A DNA stretch of 64,000 bases from NCBI RefSeq assembly GCF_963678635.1, contig NC_087071.1:15683613-15747612 (forward strand), read 5' to 3'. The notes beneath the pieces were generated by a model. The model did no database searches. It had not been told where the DNA came from and saw only the letters and a program-made list of their open reading frames with translations. Source of the stretch: Symsagittifera roscoffensis. Lineage: Eukaryota > Xenacoelomorpha > Acoela > Convolutidae. Both the position numbers and the translations under genes were made by a program. Positions 1 through 9,872 of this stretch are shown here, piece after piece (within the stretch, counting starts at the first letter, position 1; every line of letters begins with the position of its first letter).

Positions 1-1175
1 AAAATTTCTTTACAGGGATTTAAAAGGAGTTTGTTGTTTTCTTTTGTTCTTGTTGGTTGCAGACACAGTTTAATTTTTCCGTATATTTTTGATTTTGTAC
101 CTTATGCTGTTGATAGTTTGTTTGTTGTGCCTTGGCTTGATCGCTCCGTGTTTGTCATGTTATAGTTGTTGATCCCGCATCCGAGTAAATTAAAAAAAAC
201 CTCTAAATCTGAGGATTGAGAATTTGATTTATGATTTGGGTTTTTGATCAAACGTCCATATTTTTAGTTTTTTTGTTGATGTTGTGGTAATCATGTTTTG
301 GTACATATGACTGGTATTTTTTCGGTTTAATTTTCGTAATGGGTTACGTGGTTCGTCTGTAATTTTTTCTTGTGTCTGCTTCATTGGTATTATTTCTTTT
401 TCGTGTATTCGGGTAATGGTTTTGTTAAACGAAATTTTCGTATACGACATCACTTTGTAACATATTTATCATAAGTGTAGTTTCGGTTTCACTGTTTTCT
501 GTGTCTTCTAGTCCTGTGAGTTGTTATAGCTTATGTTATTTTTTGGAGATCAGGGGTTTCAATAGCTTCAATTATTGGTGGATCAAAAAGTGTTTCAAGT
601 TAAGTTTGTATTTGATTCATTTGTCGTTGATGTTTTGGTGTGCTGCTTTTCTAATATTTTGGTATTTTCGATTTAAGTTATCCCAGTTATTCCTGTTTGG
701 TGACTTGGACAATTTTCAAGATGTTCGTTTATTATAACTAATAGCTGTTGTTTCTGTGTTTTTTGTTTGAGTTTTCATGTGATCGATTATTGTTGTTTCT
801 ATTGGTATAGTTGTTGTTTGGATAGTTTCTGGAACGGTGGTTTGATTGCTTTTGTCTAATATTTGATTAAAATCTAAAACAATTGTTGGAGGAATTTCTG
901 TTACGATTTCGAATCTTTTCGTAAACGTTGTTTTACATGGCATGTCCTTATTTATTCGATTGTGATCTTTTTTCATATTTCGATTTAAGAAACTGTTTGA
1001 ATTATTGTGCAGCGGTGGTTGGAATTTTTTATCATTTTGTTGTTGTTGTCTACATTCGGCGATACTCTGTCCACTTTCTCTACAAGAGTTTAAAAAGTTT
1101 TTGACTGGAATTATCTCATAAAAACTGATTAATAGTTTGATTTGTTTTTACTATCTCTTTACATTGCTTGTCTGA
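1..1175 (-). pseudogene. Downstream part of an interrupted retroelement gag
   Basis: Read on the minus strand, this flank carries a degenerate Gag tail. At 1052-1084 the peptide CRESGQSIAEC matches the last two ligand positions of a CCHC zinc knuckle, with the expected His replaced by Gln. Downstream stretches (716-976 and 229-453) are Thr-, Lys- and Asn-rich and have no clear homology. The matching upstream half of the gag lies beyond the giant element at 20349 onwards, so the two flanks read as one disrupted locus. The pol of this host element would lie to the left of the window. The zinc-knuckle match is seen directly; joining the two halves is inference. Confidence 0.55.
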
Positions 1176-2058
1176 TGTGCCATTCTGCCAGATAGCACAG
1201 CGCAACCTTCCGGCGACACGAAGAAAAACGAATAAAGGCCATATTAACGAAAAAGTATTGCGAAGGAGGGTAGGAATATTCTAGAATTTTTATTTTCAAA
1301 ATTTCGATCGGAAGGGGAATATTACTCAGAAATACAAAAAAGACGGCCATTTTGACGAAAAACGACGAAAAAGCAGAACAACGACAAATATTGTGGAAAA
1401 CGGTCGCACGAGAGACGAGAAATACAAAGCCTCTTATCGTGGCAATAACACACGATAAGAACCTTAGCAGTGGATATTAGTGGAGAAGGAAGCTTCAGTG
1501 GGAAGGAATATTCCACGGAACCCTCCCGTGCCACAAATTGGAAGAGATAAGAACGTTATCTCAGGAAGATTACGGGAGCGGAGGCTTGGTCCCCCAGAGA
1601 CTGTTTTATGTGAAGGGACTATATAAAACTAACTTTGTAGCTACTTGGATGTCGTAGAAGTCTAAATTAACACCGGTATTATTTGATATTTTAGAATATG
1701 AGTAGCTAGAAAGAGGAAAGGGTCAATCCATCTCCAATGGATATAATATAGAACTGTCACACAAAAACATGTTGAAATAGGTTGTTCGAGCCGTGTTTTT
1801 AATGGCAATCACGTAGTCTGAGGATCCGAGACTCAGCTATGTGGTTGTGTTCGCATGTAAACGAAAGCTGATCAAAAGTCGTTTGACTGATGGCCTAAAA
1901 ATGGTAACTTTTTACTTAGCCCTAAACAGACCAGAAAATCAACTGGCAAGGTCGAGACGGTGAAAAACGAGTAGGATTAAGGTAATTGACGCCTGCCAGT
2001 CGTTAATAGGTACTTTTTCTACGCTCCGTCGCTGTGTAGTATTTGGGCGAATGTTACA
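1176..2058 (+). repeat. 5' LTR of giant retroelement
   Basis: This 883-bp segment is nearly identical to 19466-20348, in the same orientation, and starts TGT and ends ACA. I count roughly 17 substitutions and 2 single-base indels between the copies, about 2%. Similarity stops sharply at both ends. A TATA-like sequence lies near the middle. Only TGA is shared immediately outside the two LTRs, so a convincing 4-6 bp target-site duplication is not visible. The divergence implies a fairly recent but not brand-new insertion. Confidence 0.95.
1620..1628 (+). promoter_or_regulatory. TATA-like box in 5' LTR
   Basis: TATATAAAA lies in the second half of the LTR and is perfectly conserved at 19911-19919 in the 3' LTR. 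Its position suits a U3 promoter, with R starting shortly downstream. No transcription start can be read from sequence alone. Confidence 0.5.
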
Positions 2059-2070
2059 TAGACGTTTTTA

Positions 2071-2088
2071 TGGCGCTCCTGGGTGGGC
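2071..2088 (+). other. Candidate tRNA primer-binding site
   Basis: TGGCGCTCCTGGGTGGGC begins 12 bases after the LTR end. It starts with TGG, as expected for pairing with the CCA end of a tRNA. I cannot assign the tRNA. The 12-base offset is wider than usual. Confidence 0.4.
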
Positions 2089-3283
2089 CTGTCAAAGGCA
2101 TAAGACCATCATGATCAGCAAGCGTTTCACGACGAACCCTCCGCTCCAGGCGTATGCCCGAGTTAGAGGCCTTAATGACCGTTATTGTACTAGGGGGAAG
2201 GTGCGTACCCTCTGTCCAGTACTATTTAGCTTTTTAACTTAGTTAACACCGAAAATTCCGGGGGGCGGAGGGTTAGGTGGGAAGTCATGAGCCCGCTTGT
2301 CCCAAGGTCCCGGGACCAAAAACAATTAAAGAGAAAACAAAAAACCAAACAAAAATAGTGTATAACCAAGAAAAAGCCAAAAACAAAATTTATTTGAAAA
2401 CAAAAAAGTACAAAAAACAGTAAAAAAACCCAAAAAAGACCAAAAACAGTAAAAAATGTAAAGTGACAGTTTATATGTTATTTCCGGACGAGATGTGATC
2501 TGACCTTCCTATTTGTTGTTGTTTCAGTTTGATTGAGATCTTTTCTGATAGAAAGATTGTGTGTTTTGGTGAAGGGTTGCGTACCCTCCCTTGAGTGTAA
2601 TTTGAGTGTTTAAGCACGTTAATGTTGATTTTGCCGGTGACCGGAAGGTAGAGTGGCAAGCTGATCAACGTGTTCCACACTCAACAGGGACATAGGGACA
2701 ACATCCACAACGACTGTCGGGTATCGTTGAAACAATTTTAGTATCGTTCGGGTACTATTTCATTAAAACTTAAGTGGTGGGGGCACGATTGGCGCGGTCC
2801 GATTGTACCCTCCATCGATTACAAATTTCCCAGTTAAGGGTCTTAATTCGGGTATTTTGGTGCAAAGGAGGGTATAGTACTTTTCATTAACGACTACTAA
2901 TAGGTTATTATCCTTATTACATATTACTTATCTCCTAATTAGACCCAAGAAACACCCAATTTTGTCGAAAATTATCGATTTTCTACCAAACTGTAGACCC
3001 CCAAATTTTTGGATATCCGAGCTTTTCCGAACAGCAAAAAGCTTTTATATAGGGAGTAGCTACGTAGTTCGATCCCCCTAACTAAAGAAACCGCGCGAGA
3101 AAAGACTCAGTGAAAGTTGGAAAAAACCAAAATTTTTCGGTCAAAATTTCGATAATTTTCTGAATTTTGTCAATCTGTTTTGGGGATCGAGTTTTTGAGT
3201 TTTTAGAGTTAGAGCAATAAAAATTTTTGTGTTAGGAGCGTGCTATCATAACGTGCTCGGCTGCCAGAAAAATTCTTGAGTAA

Positions 3284-4195
3284 CCCTCCGATTAGCTCCG
3301 TAGATAGAGCTAACGACTTAAGGATTGGAAAAGGAAGGAATCGGAGGGTCTAAATTTGATAGTTATTGGCCAAATTTTTGTATCCAAACCAATTTTGATC
3401 CGGTTTTTTGCACTATTCCAGTGCCGTACAGGGCTACTACGCTCGTTTCAATTATTTTTAGGCACTTTGGATAGGAATTGCGGAAAAAGTTTCTCAGAAC
3501 CTATATAGGTGGTGAAAAAAGGCCGTTTGGACAAACACGTTTTTGACAATTTCTCAAAGACTAGCCGACCGATTGGGATAATTTTAGTACCATAAGTCGA
3601 CGTTTTTGACCATATTTCCGGACCGCAACCGCTTTTGGGTTGATAATCACGGAAAAGAAAAATTTTTTAGAATTTGTTGGTTCGGAGGGTCCAAATCGCA
3701 GGTAACCCTTCGAGCGGCAGAAAATTTTATCAAAACACCTTTTTATCCAACTGGGAAGGTTGACCGTGTCAGCCAACCTAGTTTTAAGTCAGGTGGACCG
3801 CTTTTGGAGACTTTATCGCGGTAACATAACCTTTTTTCTTGATTTTTGGGGAACCCTCCGAGGTAACCCTCTGGAGTCAGCTAAAGCCCTTAGCAACCCT
3901 CCTTAGTGGAAAACTTCCACGAGGTCATCCAAAGAAGTTAAAACAGCCCCCCCCCATAGAGAATTTAGCTTGTTTTGACGCTTCCTGAAGTTAATTGAAG
4001 GCCCTTCTAAGTGAAGCTCAGAAATTTGAAAATTTTGGAGGTACCCTCCGAAGTAACCCTCCGGAGCATATTAAGCATCTTATTGACCCTCCTTAGTAAA
4101 TTTAAGGGGACCCTCCGAAGTAACTTGGGTGATTAAGGTACCCTCCGAAGTAGGCTAAGCGTCTTAACAACCCTCCGAAGTAACCCTCCGGAGTG
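3284..4195 (+). repeat. Cluster of ACCCTCCGAAGTA-type motifs
   Basis: The core ACCCTCC recurs about a dozen times in the leader, most densely between 3840 and 4195. It often appears in the paired form ACCCTCCGAAGTA then ACCCTCCGGAG. Earlier isolated copies lie near 2135, 2582 and 2805. Inverted copies (GGAGGGT) occur near 2265, 2866, 3343 and 3683. Spacing is irregular, so this is not a simple tandem array. Confidence 0.7.
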
Positions 4196-4427
4196 TCTTA
4201 AACCTTCTAAACAACCTTCCTTGTTAGAAACTTGAGGAAACCTTCTGTGGCAATTTGGGAAACGGAAAATATCCATTTAATTAAGATCATATTAGGATAT
4301 TAGGCGTGCTTATTAGGATCATAAGAGCCCATTTTGACCCGGAAATTCGTTATCAACTTTGGATTCTAGATCGGGTGTATCAGAAGTACCCGAACAATTT
4401 TTTTTTTGATTGTGATTTTGGTTGTGT

Positions 4428-4775
4428 GGTTGCCTTGAGCTACTTAATAGGAAAGTTCGGGCAATCCGGGAACAAATAAAGGAATACCTCGGTTAGTGTA
4501 TTAGGCAAATACACACTCAATTGAGAGGAAAAGTTGTTCCCTGCTCTCGTGCACTTGGAGCGTTCCGGGTGTGGGGGAGCTTTTTCATAGACTTTAGAAA
4601 TTTTCGATCAGAGGTTGCCTTGAGCTACTTAATAGGACAGCTCGGGCAACCGCAGGGCACCTAAAAGAAGACCTCGGTGGGTGTATTAGGCAAATACATA
4701 CCCACTTGAGAAGACTGTGTCCTGGGCTTTGTTCTTTCGGATCGTTCCGACTGAGGGAAGTCTTTTGCTTTAAGA
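4428..4775 (+). repeat. Duplicated two-hairpin RNA module
   Basis: Two diverged copies (from 4428 and from 4613, offset 185 bases) share the same layout. The first hairpin has arms GGTTGCC and GGCAACC extended by GAGCT/AGCTC (4613-4651), with a weaker equivalent at 4428-4467. The second hairpin has a TGTATT-aggca-AATACA core (4491-4523 and 4677-4708). Stem differences between copies tend to keep pairing, for example an A-T pair in copy 1 against G-C in copy 2. This argues for a selected RNA structure such as a packaging, dimerisation or translation element. Function is inference. Confidence 0.6.
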
Positions 4776-5195
4776 CTAAGTTTTATTGATCTGTTTCTGA
4801 ATCATCACTGCTTTTTATCAAAGATTGTTTAATTTTAACAAAGCAGTGACTTGATAAATTGTGTGGCAATAAATTGATACTGACAAAAGGTCGCTGTCAC
4901 CTGTAGGATATTCTTATCTGATTATCCATTGTGTTTTGTGTGTTGATTATATCTTGTGAAAACGTTGTGATACTGTTATACTATAAAACAGGGTTGAGTT
5001 AGCATTATATCAATACTGAGCAGTCCCTGTGTGTGTAACTCTAGCTGAGTCACTAAGATTGTCATTGAGAAACCTAAGAGATACTCTTGATACTTACGAG
5101 ATCGAAGAGGCAGCGTTAAGTAATTTAACTTGAACTTGTTTGCGGTACGTGTGCATCGCCATTAAATCATACGAATATTGTTTTTTTCACAAAGC

Positions 5196-6717
5196 ATGCA
5201 GCGCAGGGACTCGTTAGGATTGACAACTAAGATTCCCAGGCTGAGCAAGGGCAGCACGCGAAATTTTAAAACTAGGCGTAGCCAGTCCTCGTTTAGCAGC
5301 GCCTCCGACGTGTTTGCCGAAACCGAATCGACTAAGTCAACCTGATCTTTCAGTGAGCGAAATGAAATTAAGGAGCGAGAAAAACCTCGATGGCGATCAA
5401 AGGCGGAGCGCCGAAGCCGGAACCGCGAATGAAACGCGCGTGGACCCCTTTCACGAGGGAGAACAGACGCTCATTCGACCCGACTTTGAGCCGAGCGAGG
5501 ACCTCGAGCGGTAGGAAGTCGAGAGGTTGGAGGAGACCTCGGAGCGTTCCGAGGTCGAGCCGCGAGAGGAAGTGTTATTCAAGGGAATGTCCAAATTGGA
5601 GACCAAGAGTTATAAGTGGAGGAGAGAAAATTCACATTCGGCTAATACCCACTCATCTCAGGCCAAACAGAGCAACAACGCGATGATTTCAAGTATAAGC
5701 CCGAGTGAAGAACAACCGGGTTCGAAGGCCAAGAAGAGTTGGAAGTCTTTGTACGATGAGCGCATGGCGTCACTACCAACTGTAGGTTTAACTTCCAGTT
5801 ATGACTACCCGGAGATAACCCATCCGGATGTGAACTTCACACCGTGCCCAAGGAACGACGTGAGCAGGAAGGCGTCGTCAGCCTCGCCGAACAGACCCAT
5901 GTCAGATGGGATAACGATGGGAGCGTCATCAACGTTCGACAGATTGATGACGTCGATGAGCAAGCAAAAAGGCGGTGCGTCATCAAGCACCAGGCTGCAG
6001 CCGCAGTTGACCTCATCTTCTTTGGGACTAACCCCGTCATTTGGGGCCACTGGCGACATAAGTGACATGTTCCCTGGCGTAATGAATGGTCTGGATGAAC
6101 TGAGACGGGACATGACTAAAAGAATAGATCAGGTTGATGAGAGAGCTCACAAAGGTCAGGAGAATCTGAGAGATGAACTAATGCACGTGAAGTCGCAGGC
6201 GAGGGTTGATCTGGCTCAGTTGATTCGCAACACCGATCAATGCCTGGCGGTGAGCCTGGCACAGGCAAACAAGGAGTCATACGAAAGAGAGGCTAGGATG
6301 ACCAGGGAGATCGAACGATTGTTGAACGATCATGATAGTACCTACGCCCACACGATGACTAGCCTGGAGAAAAGGTTAGATGCAAAGTCTGACTTAATGA
6401 TGCGGAAGCTTGACGCGATCCTGAATGGGAGCAATTGGCAGGAGCATTCCAACCCAAGGGAGCGCTCACGCCATGCGAATGATGGAGATGGTACGGGCAG
6501 CAATGCCAGAGCCCAGCAAAGCTCGAGAACGAACTACGAACCTAGAAACAAGGAGCGGCCAAGGGCAGCCCCGTCAAGGCCTGGCTGGACGAACCCAGTC
6601 CCGCCGGAGGCAGATGCCATCCCGGAGACAAGGTTGCCAACTGTGCCACAAGTCAGTTCAGTACCAGATCTGACTACAGTCTCACAGGACACAACGATGT
6701 ATGCCTCGATGTTTTAG
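5196..6717 (+). pseudogene. gag, N-terminal half (broken)
   Basis: The first good AUG is at 5196 and opens a short basic, Ser-rich frame that stops at 5343. Coding then continues in another frame from 5314, meets an in-frame TAG at 5512-5514, and continues to 6717 (396 codons from 5527). The product is Ser/Arg-rich and hydrophilic. It has a predicted coiled coil around residues 188-298 of the long segment (LDELRRDMTKRIDQV and following), then a Pro/Arg-rich linker. This layout fits a Ty3/gypsy-type Gag matrix-proximal region. A frameshift near 5300-5345, the TAG and the stop at 6715 break it. Confidence 0.65.
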
Positions 6718-7536
6718 CCTCCGAATAGATCTCTCGAAACATTCATCACCAAACTCTCGAAGTTAACCGAGAGAGGAGAGAGGTCAAGAAGGACACTGAA
6801 AAAGCCGAAGTCATAAAAAGACGAGTCAGACGGCTGCATTGATACTTGGTTAAAGGTGATGTGACACTTTGAGGAAGAGAATCTCTCCAAGAAACAAGAG
6901 TGCAGCGCTTTAACGAGCAACCTGGAGGGTACTGCACTAAGTTGTGTAATGGCGAAAAAAGCCAATGAGAGAGACAGCACTCGCAAGATATTCGACATCC
7001 TGCTGAATCGTTTCGGCTCTGGAGTACAAGGGCACCAGGATATGGTGAAGTTCGAAAAGAGGCGTCAAAGAGATGACAAATCCATAGATAAATTTTTGGA
7101 CGACCTTGAATTGCTTAGGAGGAGAAGCAACCCAGATGAGAGAATATCCGAGCGAAACTTGGCGATTGCTTCGAAGATCATGGATGGAGTAAGGAGTGAG
7201 GAGTTGAAGACGATGTTGGCCACACACTTCACCCTGTCACTTGACCAGGTACCCACGCCCGACGATTTGCGTATGAAGTCACGCGAGTATTTACTCATAA
7301 AACCGAGGGCGCAAAACCGTTACAGGAATTATGGCAACTATAGCGGGACAAACACTGGTGCGAATTCCAGTTGGTACAAACCTCGCGATGACATGGATAA
7401 GAGGAGGTCGTGTGCGAATTGTGGTTCGATGGACCATCACGTTTCCGCGTGTTCTGCATACAAACAGAACATGAAGGCGATAGGCTACTTTCTCGAGGAC
7501 GCCGACGCGACCGACGAGGATCATGAAGAGTACTGA
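6718..7536 (+). pseudogene. gag, capsid and nucleocapsid region
   Basis: 6949-7536 is open for 195 codons. It has a Gag capsid-like stretch (IDKFLDDLELLRRRSNPDE, residues 46-64) and a perfect CCHC zinc knuckle at residues 155-168 (C155, C158, H163, C168), preceded by a Tyr/Asn/Gly-rich linker. Between 6718 and 6948 the preceding capsid segment is recognisable in shifted frames with stops. The nucleocapsid ends in an acidic tail (DATDEDHEEY). The family is Ty3/gypsy-like Gag. The product would assemble particles and bind the element's RNA, but the gene as it stands cannot make full-length Gag without frame changes. Confidence 0.75.
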
Positions 7537-7979
7537 ATGGTCCATTTCAGATAACTTAGTCTTAAATTAGCATAAATCAACCTAGAAATTTCACTCAGAT
7601 ACATAAAACAGCATAATCACTTCGAATGACGATGAATCTATACGTATTGGGTGATTCATCTAACACTTCAAACGAAACCCCTCATGGTTTTCACAGGAAC
7701 AGATCCTGAATAATAAGTCAAAGAACCTATAAACAAGAAGCTATAAGCAAACCACTCCATCAAAATTAGAATCAAAGACGAACAGCATTAAAACAAACTA
7801 TTCTAGACAGAGCAGCCTAAAAATTACTTTTAGTTTTTTCAAATTACATTCGAAAAAAATAGAAACAAACTTTTTAACAGGTTCGACTCAAAGAGGGACA
7901 AACTTTATCAACGACCGACGAGGATCATGAAGAGTACGTCAGAGGGCTCATCGTGAAATATGGTCCATTTCAGATAACA
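7510..7979 (+). other. Chimeric filler at the pol deletion
   Basis: The gag end (cgaccgacgaggatcatgaa and following, from about 7509) is repeated at about 7914, where it continues in frame into the integrase tail. Between the two copies lies a displaced copy of the integrase-tail sequence TGGTCCATTTCAGATAAC (7539-7556). It is followed by about 353 bases (7561-7913) that are the reverse complement of 20660-21014, at roughly 95% identity by eye. That segment is gag sequence of the element flanking this insertion, here in sense orientation. The pattern fits reverse-transcriptase template switching with misplaced re-entry. Confidence 0.8.
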
Positions 7980-8393
7980 GAGGTGCACCAAGGAGGTCGT
8001 TTTTATCGATTGAGCACTGGAAGAGCAGCCCATTACGAAAATATCAAACCACACAATGCCTCGTCAGAGGACTGGTGCATCCCAGCGGACATGCAAGAGG
8101 GAGACTATTTGGTAGTGAATCCTGCTTGTGAAGTGAATGAAAGGGGTACTCGCGACAAAAACGACGGGAATGAGGTGGTGGACGATTGCGACCTACCACT
8201 GGATCTAGAGTTGGCCGAGCGAGTAGTGGACGATGAAACTCTACCTTATGCCGAGGAAGACTGCGACTGCCCGGAACAAATCGAAATTGACAAAGGAATA
8301 CAACCTGACTTTCCACTCACCATGGAAACACGCAAGAGCAAGAGAGGAAAAAAAAGAAGAAATACAATCCGTACGGCGAGGATTTCGTTATAG
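7935..8393 (+). pseudogene. Integrase C-terminal GPF tail
   Basis: The frame running from the repeated gag end carries KYGPFQITEV followed by FYRLSTGRAAHYENIKPHN (from 7954). This matches the GPY/F module that ends Ty3/gypsy integrases. No zinc-binding HHCC, no DDE core and no RT, RNase H or protease lie upstream, so pol is deleted. An acidic linker follows. The frame stops at 8391-8393 just after an A8 run (8345-8352). Shifting by one base there leads into a frame running to the macro-domain ORF. In the parental element, integrase and macro domain were therefore probably one polypeptide. Confidence 0.75.
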
Positions 8394-8416
8394 ACAGGAT
8401 AGTTGTAAGTGATGTC

Positions 8417-9400
8417 ATGGACTCGCTAGTGGGACTGGACGAAGTGGCGGTGCTCGACGAAATCGACTTGGTGAATGATATGGATCAGGATTGGATCGAC
8501 GATCGATCAGAACCGGAAGTGGAGTTCGAACCAGAAGCGGAACAGACTCATGAGCAAGAACTAACGAACTTGCGCGTGCTCGAATGGCTCCATGATCTGC
8601 CGACAGATCCAAAAGAGACGATCCTGACGATTCAGGACGTCGATAAAGACGGCATCAAATACATCAGTCATGACAATACCGAGTCCAACTGGGTCGCCCC
8701 ATATGGTCCTCTACGTGTTCCACAATCCAACCTCGATCTCCTAGACTTTGGGCGATCGACGGGGACGTCTATGGATATTTTTGTCCGGGGAGTGGGGGTA
8801 GGACTCACCCACACCGAAAATCTGATAATAAAAAAATTGAAATCGGCAAGAGAAACCGGAGAACTAGAGACAGAGGGCGAGAATGCTAAAAAACCACCTT
8901 TTGGACGAATCTTTGAATCGTATTTTGATCTACCGAACCATTATTCAAACAATATTGTCATAACGGACAGCGATTTCATACTCACGGAACGTACGTGCGC
9001 TATAGCGATAACCGCGGACGTAAGCTTCAAAACAGCACTAGCGGCTGATTTCAAAAGAGAGTATAAGAACATCGAATTTTTATGGAAACAGAGGCCTGGT
9101 GTGGGAGTGATGATAGAGCTGCCCCCTGTTGCATCACAGATGCCAGGGAAATTTTTGTGTTTCCTGGTTACCAAGGCCACTGATAGGCAACACTTAGATC
9201 CAAAGAGCTTGGTATTGGCCTTGACTCGACTTAGGGATTTTTTGGTTGAGAGAGGAGTGACCTCTCTCTCGTTACCAGTCTATGATCCTAACAGGGGAAA
9301 GCTACATCCGAGAGAGTTGTACGCACTTGTACATGTGATATTTTTAGAAACTGACATAGAGGTTTACTTACATAAAAAATACTATCTGAGCATATGCTAG
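8417..9400 (+). CDS. Macro-domain protein, Pol C-terminal extension
   Basis: This is a 327-codon ORF. Residues 1-60 are very acidic and residues 60-175 are of unknown fold. Residues about 179-320 resemble small macrodomains of the TARG1/OARD1 and Poa1 type, which bind ADP-ribose and remove it from proteins or ADP-ribose 1''-phosphate. Matching landmarks are CAIAITADVSFKTALAADFK (194-213), KFLCFLVTKATDR (245-257), LRDFLVERGVTSLSLP (272-287) and ETDIEVYLH (311-319). The Gly-rich ligand loop (GCGLD in TARG1) is replaced by VYDPNRGKL (288-296), so catalysis is doubtful. The upstream frame joins it to the integrase tail across an A8 run; the methionine at 8417 may be internal. The domain call rests on pattern memory, not a search. 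Confidence 0.6.
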   Translation: MDSLVGLDEVAVLDEIDLVNDMDQDWIDDRSEPEVEFEPEAEQTHEQELTNLRVLEWLHDLPTDPKETILTIQDVDKDGIKYISHDNTESNWVAPYGPLRVPQSNLDLLDFGRSTGTSMDIFVRGVGVGLTHTENLIIKKLKSARETGELETEGENAKKPPFGRIFESYFDLPNHYSNNIVITDSDFILTERTCAIAITADVSFKTALAADFKREYKNIEFLWKQRPGVGVMIELPPVASQMPGKFLCFLVTKATDRQHLDPKSLVLALTRLRDFLVERGVTSLSLPVYDPNRGKLHPRELYALVHVIFLETDIEVYLHKKYYLSIC

Positions 9401-9872
9401 GAATGGCATTTGGCGATAAGTGGTTTTTATTAAGTTACTTGATAAGAATTAGTGTCAGGTTTTAGATTAGGTTAGGTTTTAGGTACAAAATTAGGGATTA
9501 TGTTTTTATGTGATGATATAATATAGATGTTTATGTGTTTATGTGTTATGTTATTGTTATGATATGTTTTATGTTTTGTGTCATAAAAGACCTGGAGTAC
9601 TCCAGGTCATCAAGGTGACAGCGCTCATTTGTGCTACCCTGACAAAGATACAGGTGGACGATCCACCTTGGTGCTAAATTTTTAAATCAGAATTGAGAAG
9701 AGAATTTCCATAAAGAGTTTTAAAGAGTTGAATGATGTTGTATCCAAAAATGATGGTTTTAAGTCGCGACTTGTTTTTTAGATCTTGATTGATCAGAAAT
9801 TGTTTATTGAATTCATTGAATCAAACGAGACAGGAAGAAACTACATGACAGCAAGAATCAACACGATAAGAA
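9401..9872 (+). other. Structured AT-rich spacer between ORF blocks
   Basis: No ORF is present. The sequence is AT-rich, unlike the coding blocks on either side. It contains three closely spaced potential hairpins: a perfect palindrome GACCTGGAGTACTCCAGGTC (9589-9608), AGCGC-tcattt-GTGCT (about 9618-9633) and GGTGGA-cga-TCCACC (9653-9667). The second ORF block begins at 9873. The spacer could be an internal ribosome entry region, a subgenomic promoter or a processing site. None of these is shown by the sequence. Confidence 0.6.

Larger units (their letters stand above)
2059..5195 (+). other. Long untranslated leader of the giant element
   Basis: About 3.1 kb separates the 5' LTR from the first plausible gag AUG at 5196. 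No long open frame is present; the short ORFs at 2051-2242 and 3606-3824 have no coding features. The leader holds A/C-rich stretches (2320-2460), clustered CCCTCC motifs and a duplicated pair of hairpins. Packaging, translation or regulatory roles are possible inferences. A pyrimidine run (5178-5189) followed by CACAAAG sits just before the AUG and could be a weak splice acceptor. Confidence 0.7.

Noticed and set aside
1165-1180. Target-site duplication TGA flanking the LTRs
   Set aside because: Three bases is shorter than the usual 4-6 bp and expected by chance, so it is not reported as a feature.
2051-2242. 63-codon ORF spanning the LTR end and primer site
   Set aside because: It begins inside the LTR and covers the likely primer-binding region, with no conserved peptide. 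It is treated as untranslated leader.
5805-6113. Minus-strand ORFs opposite gag
   Set aside because: The plus strand has coherent Gag composition and a coiled coil; the minus-strand frames show no domain and are shadows of it.
9581-9667. Rho-independent terminator
   Set aside because: The hairpins lack a following U run and the setting is eukaryotic. They are described as structured spacer instead.
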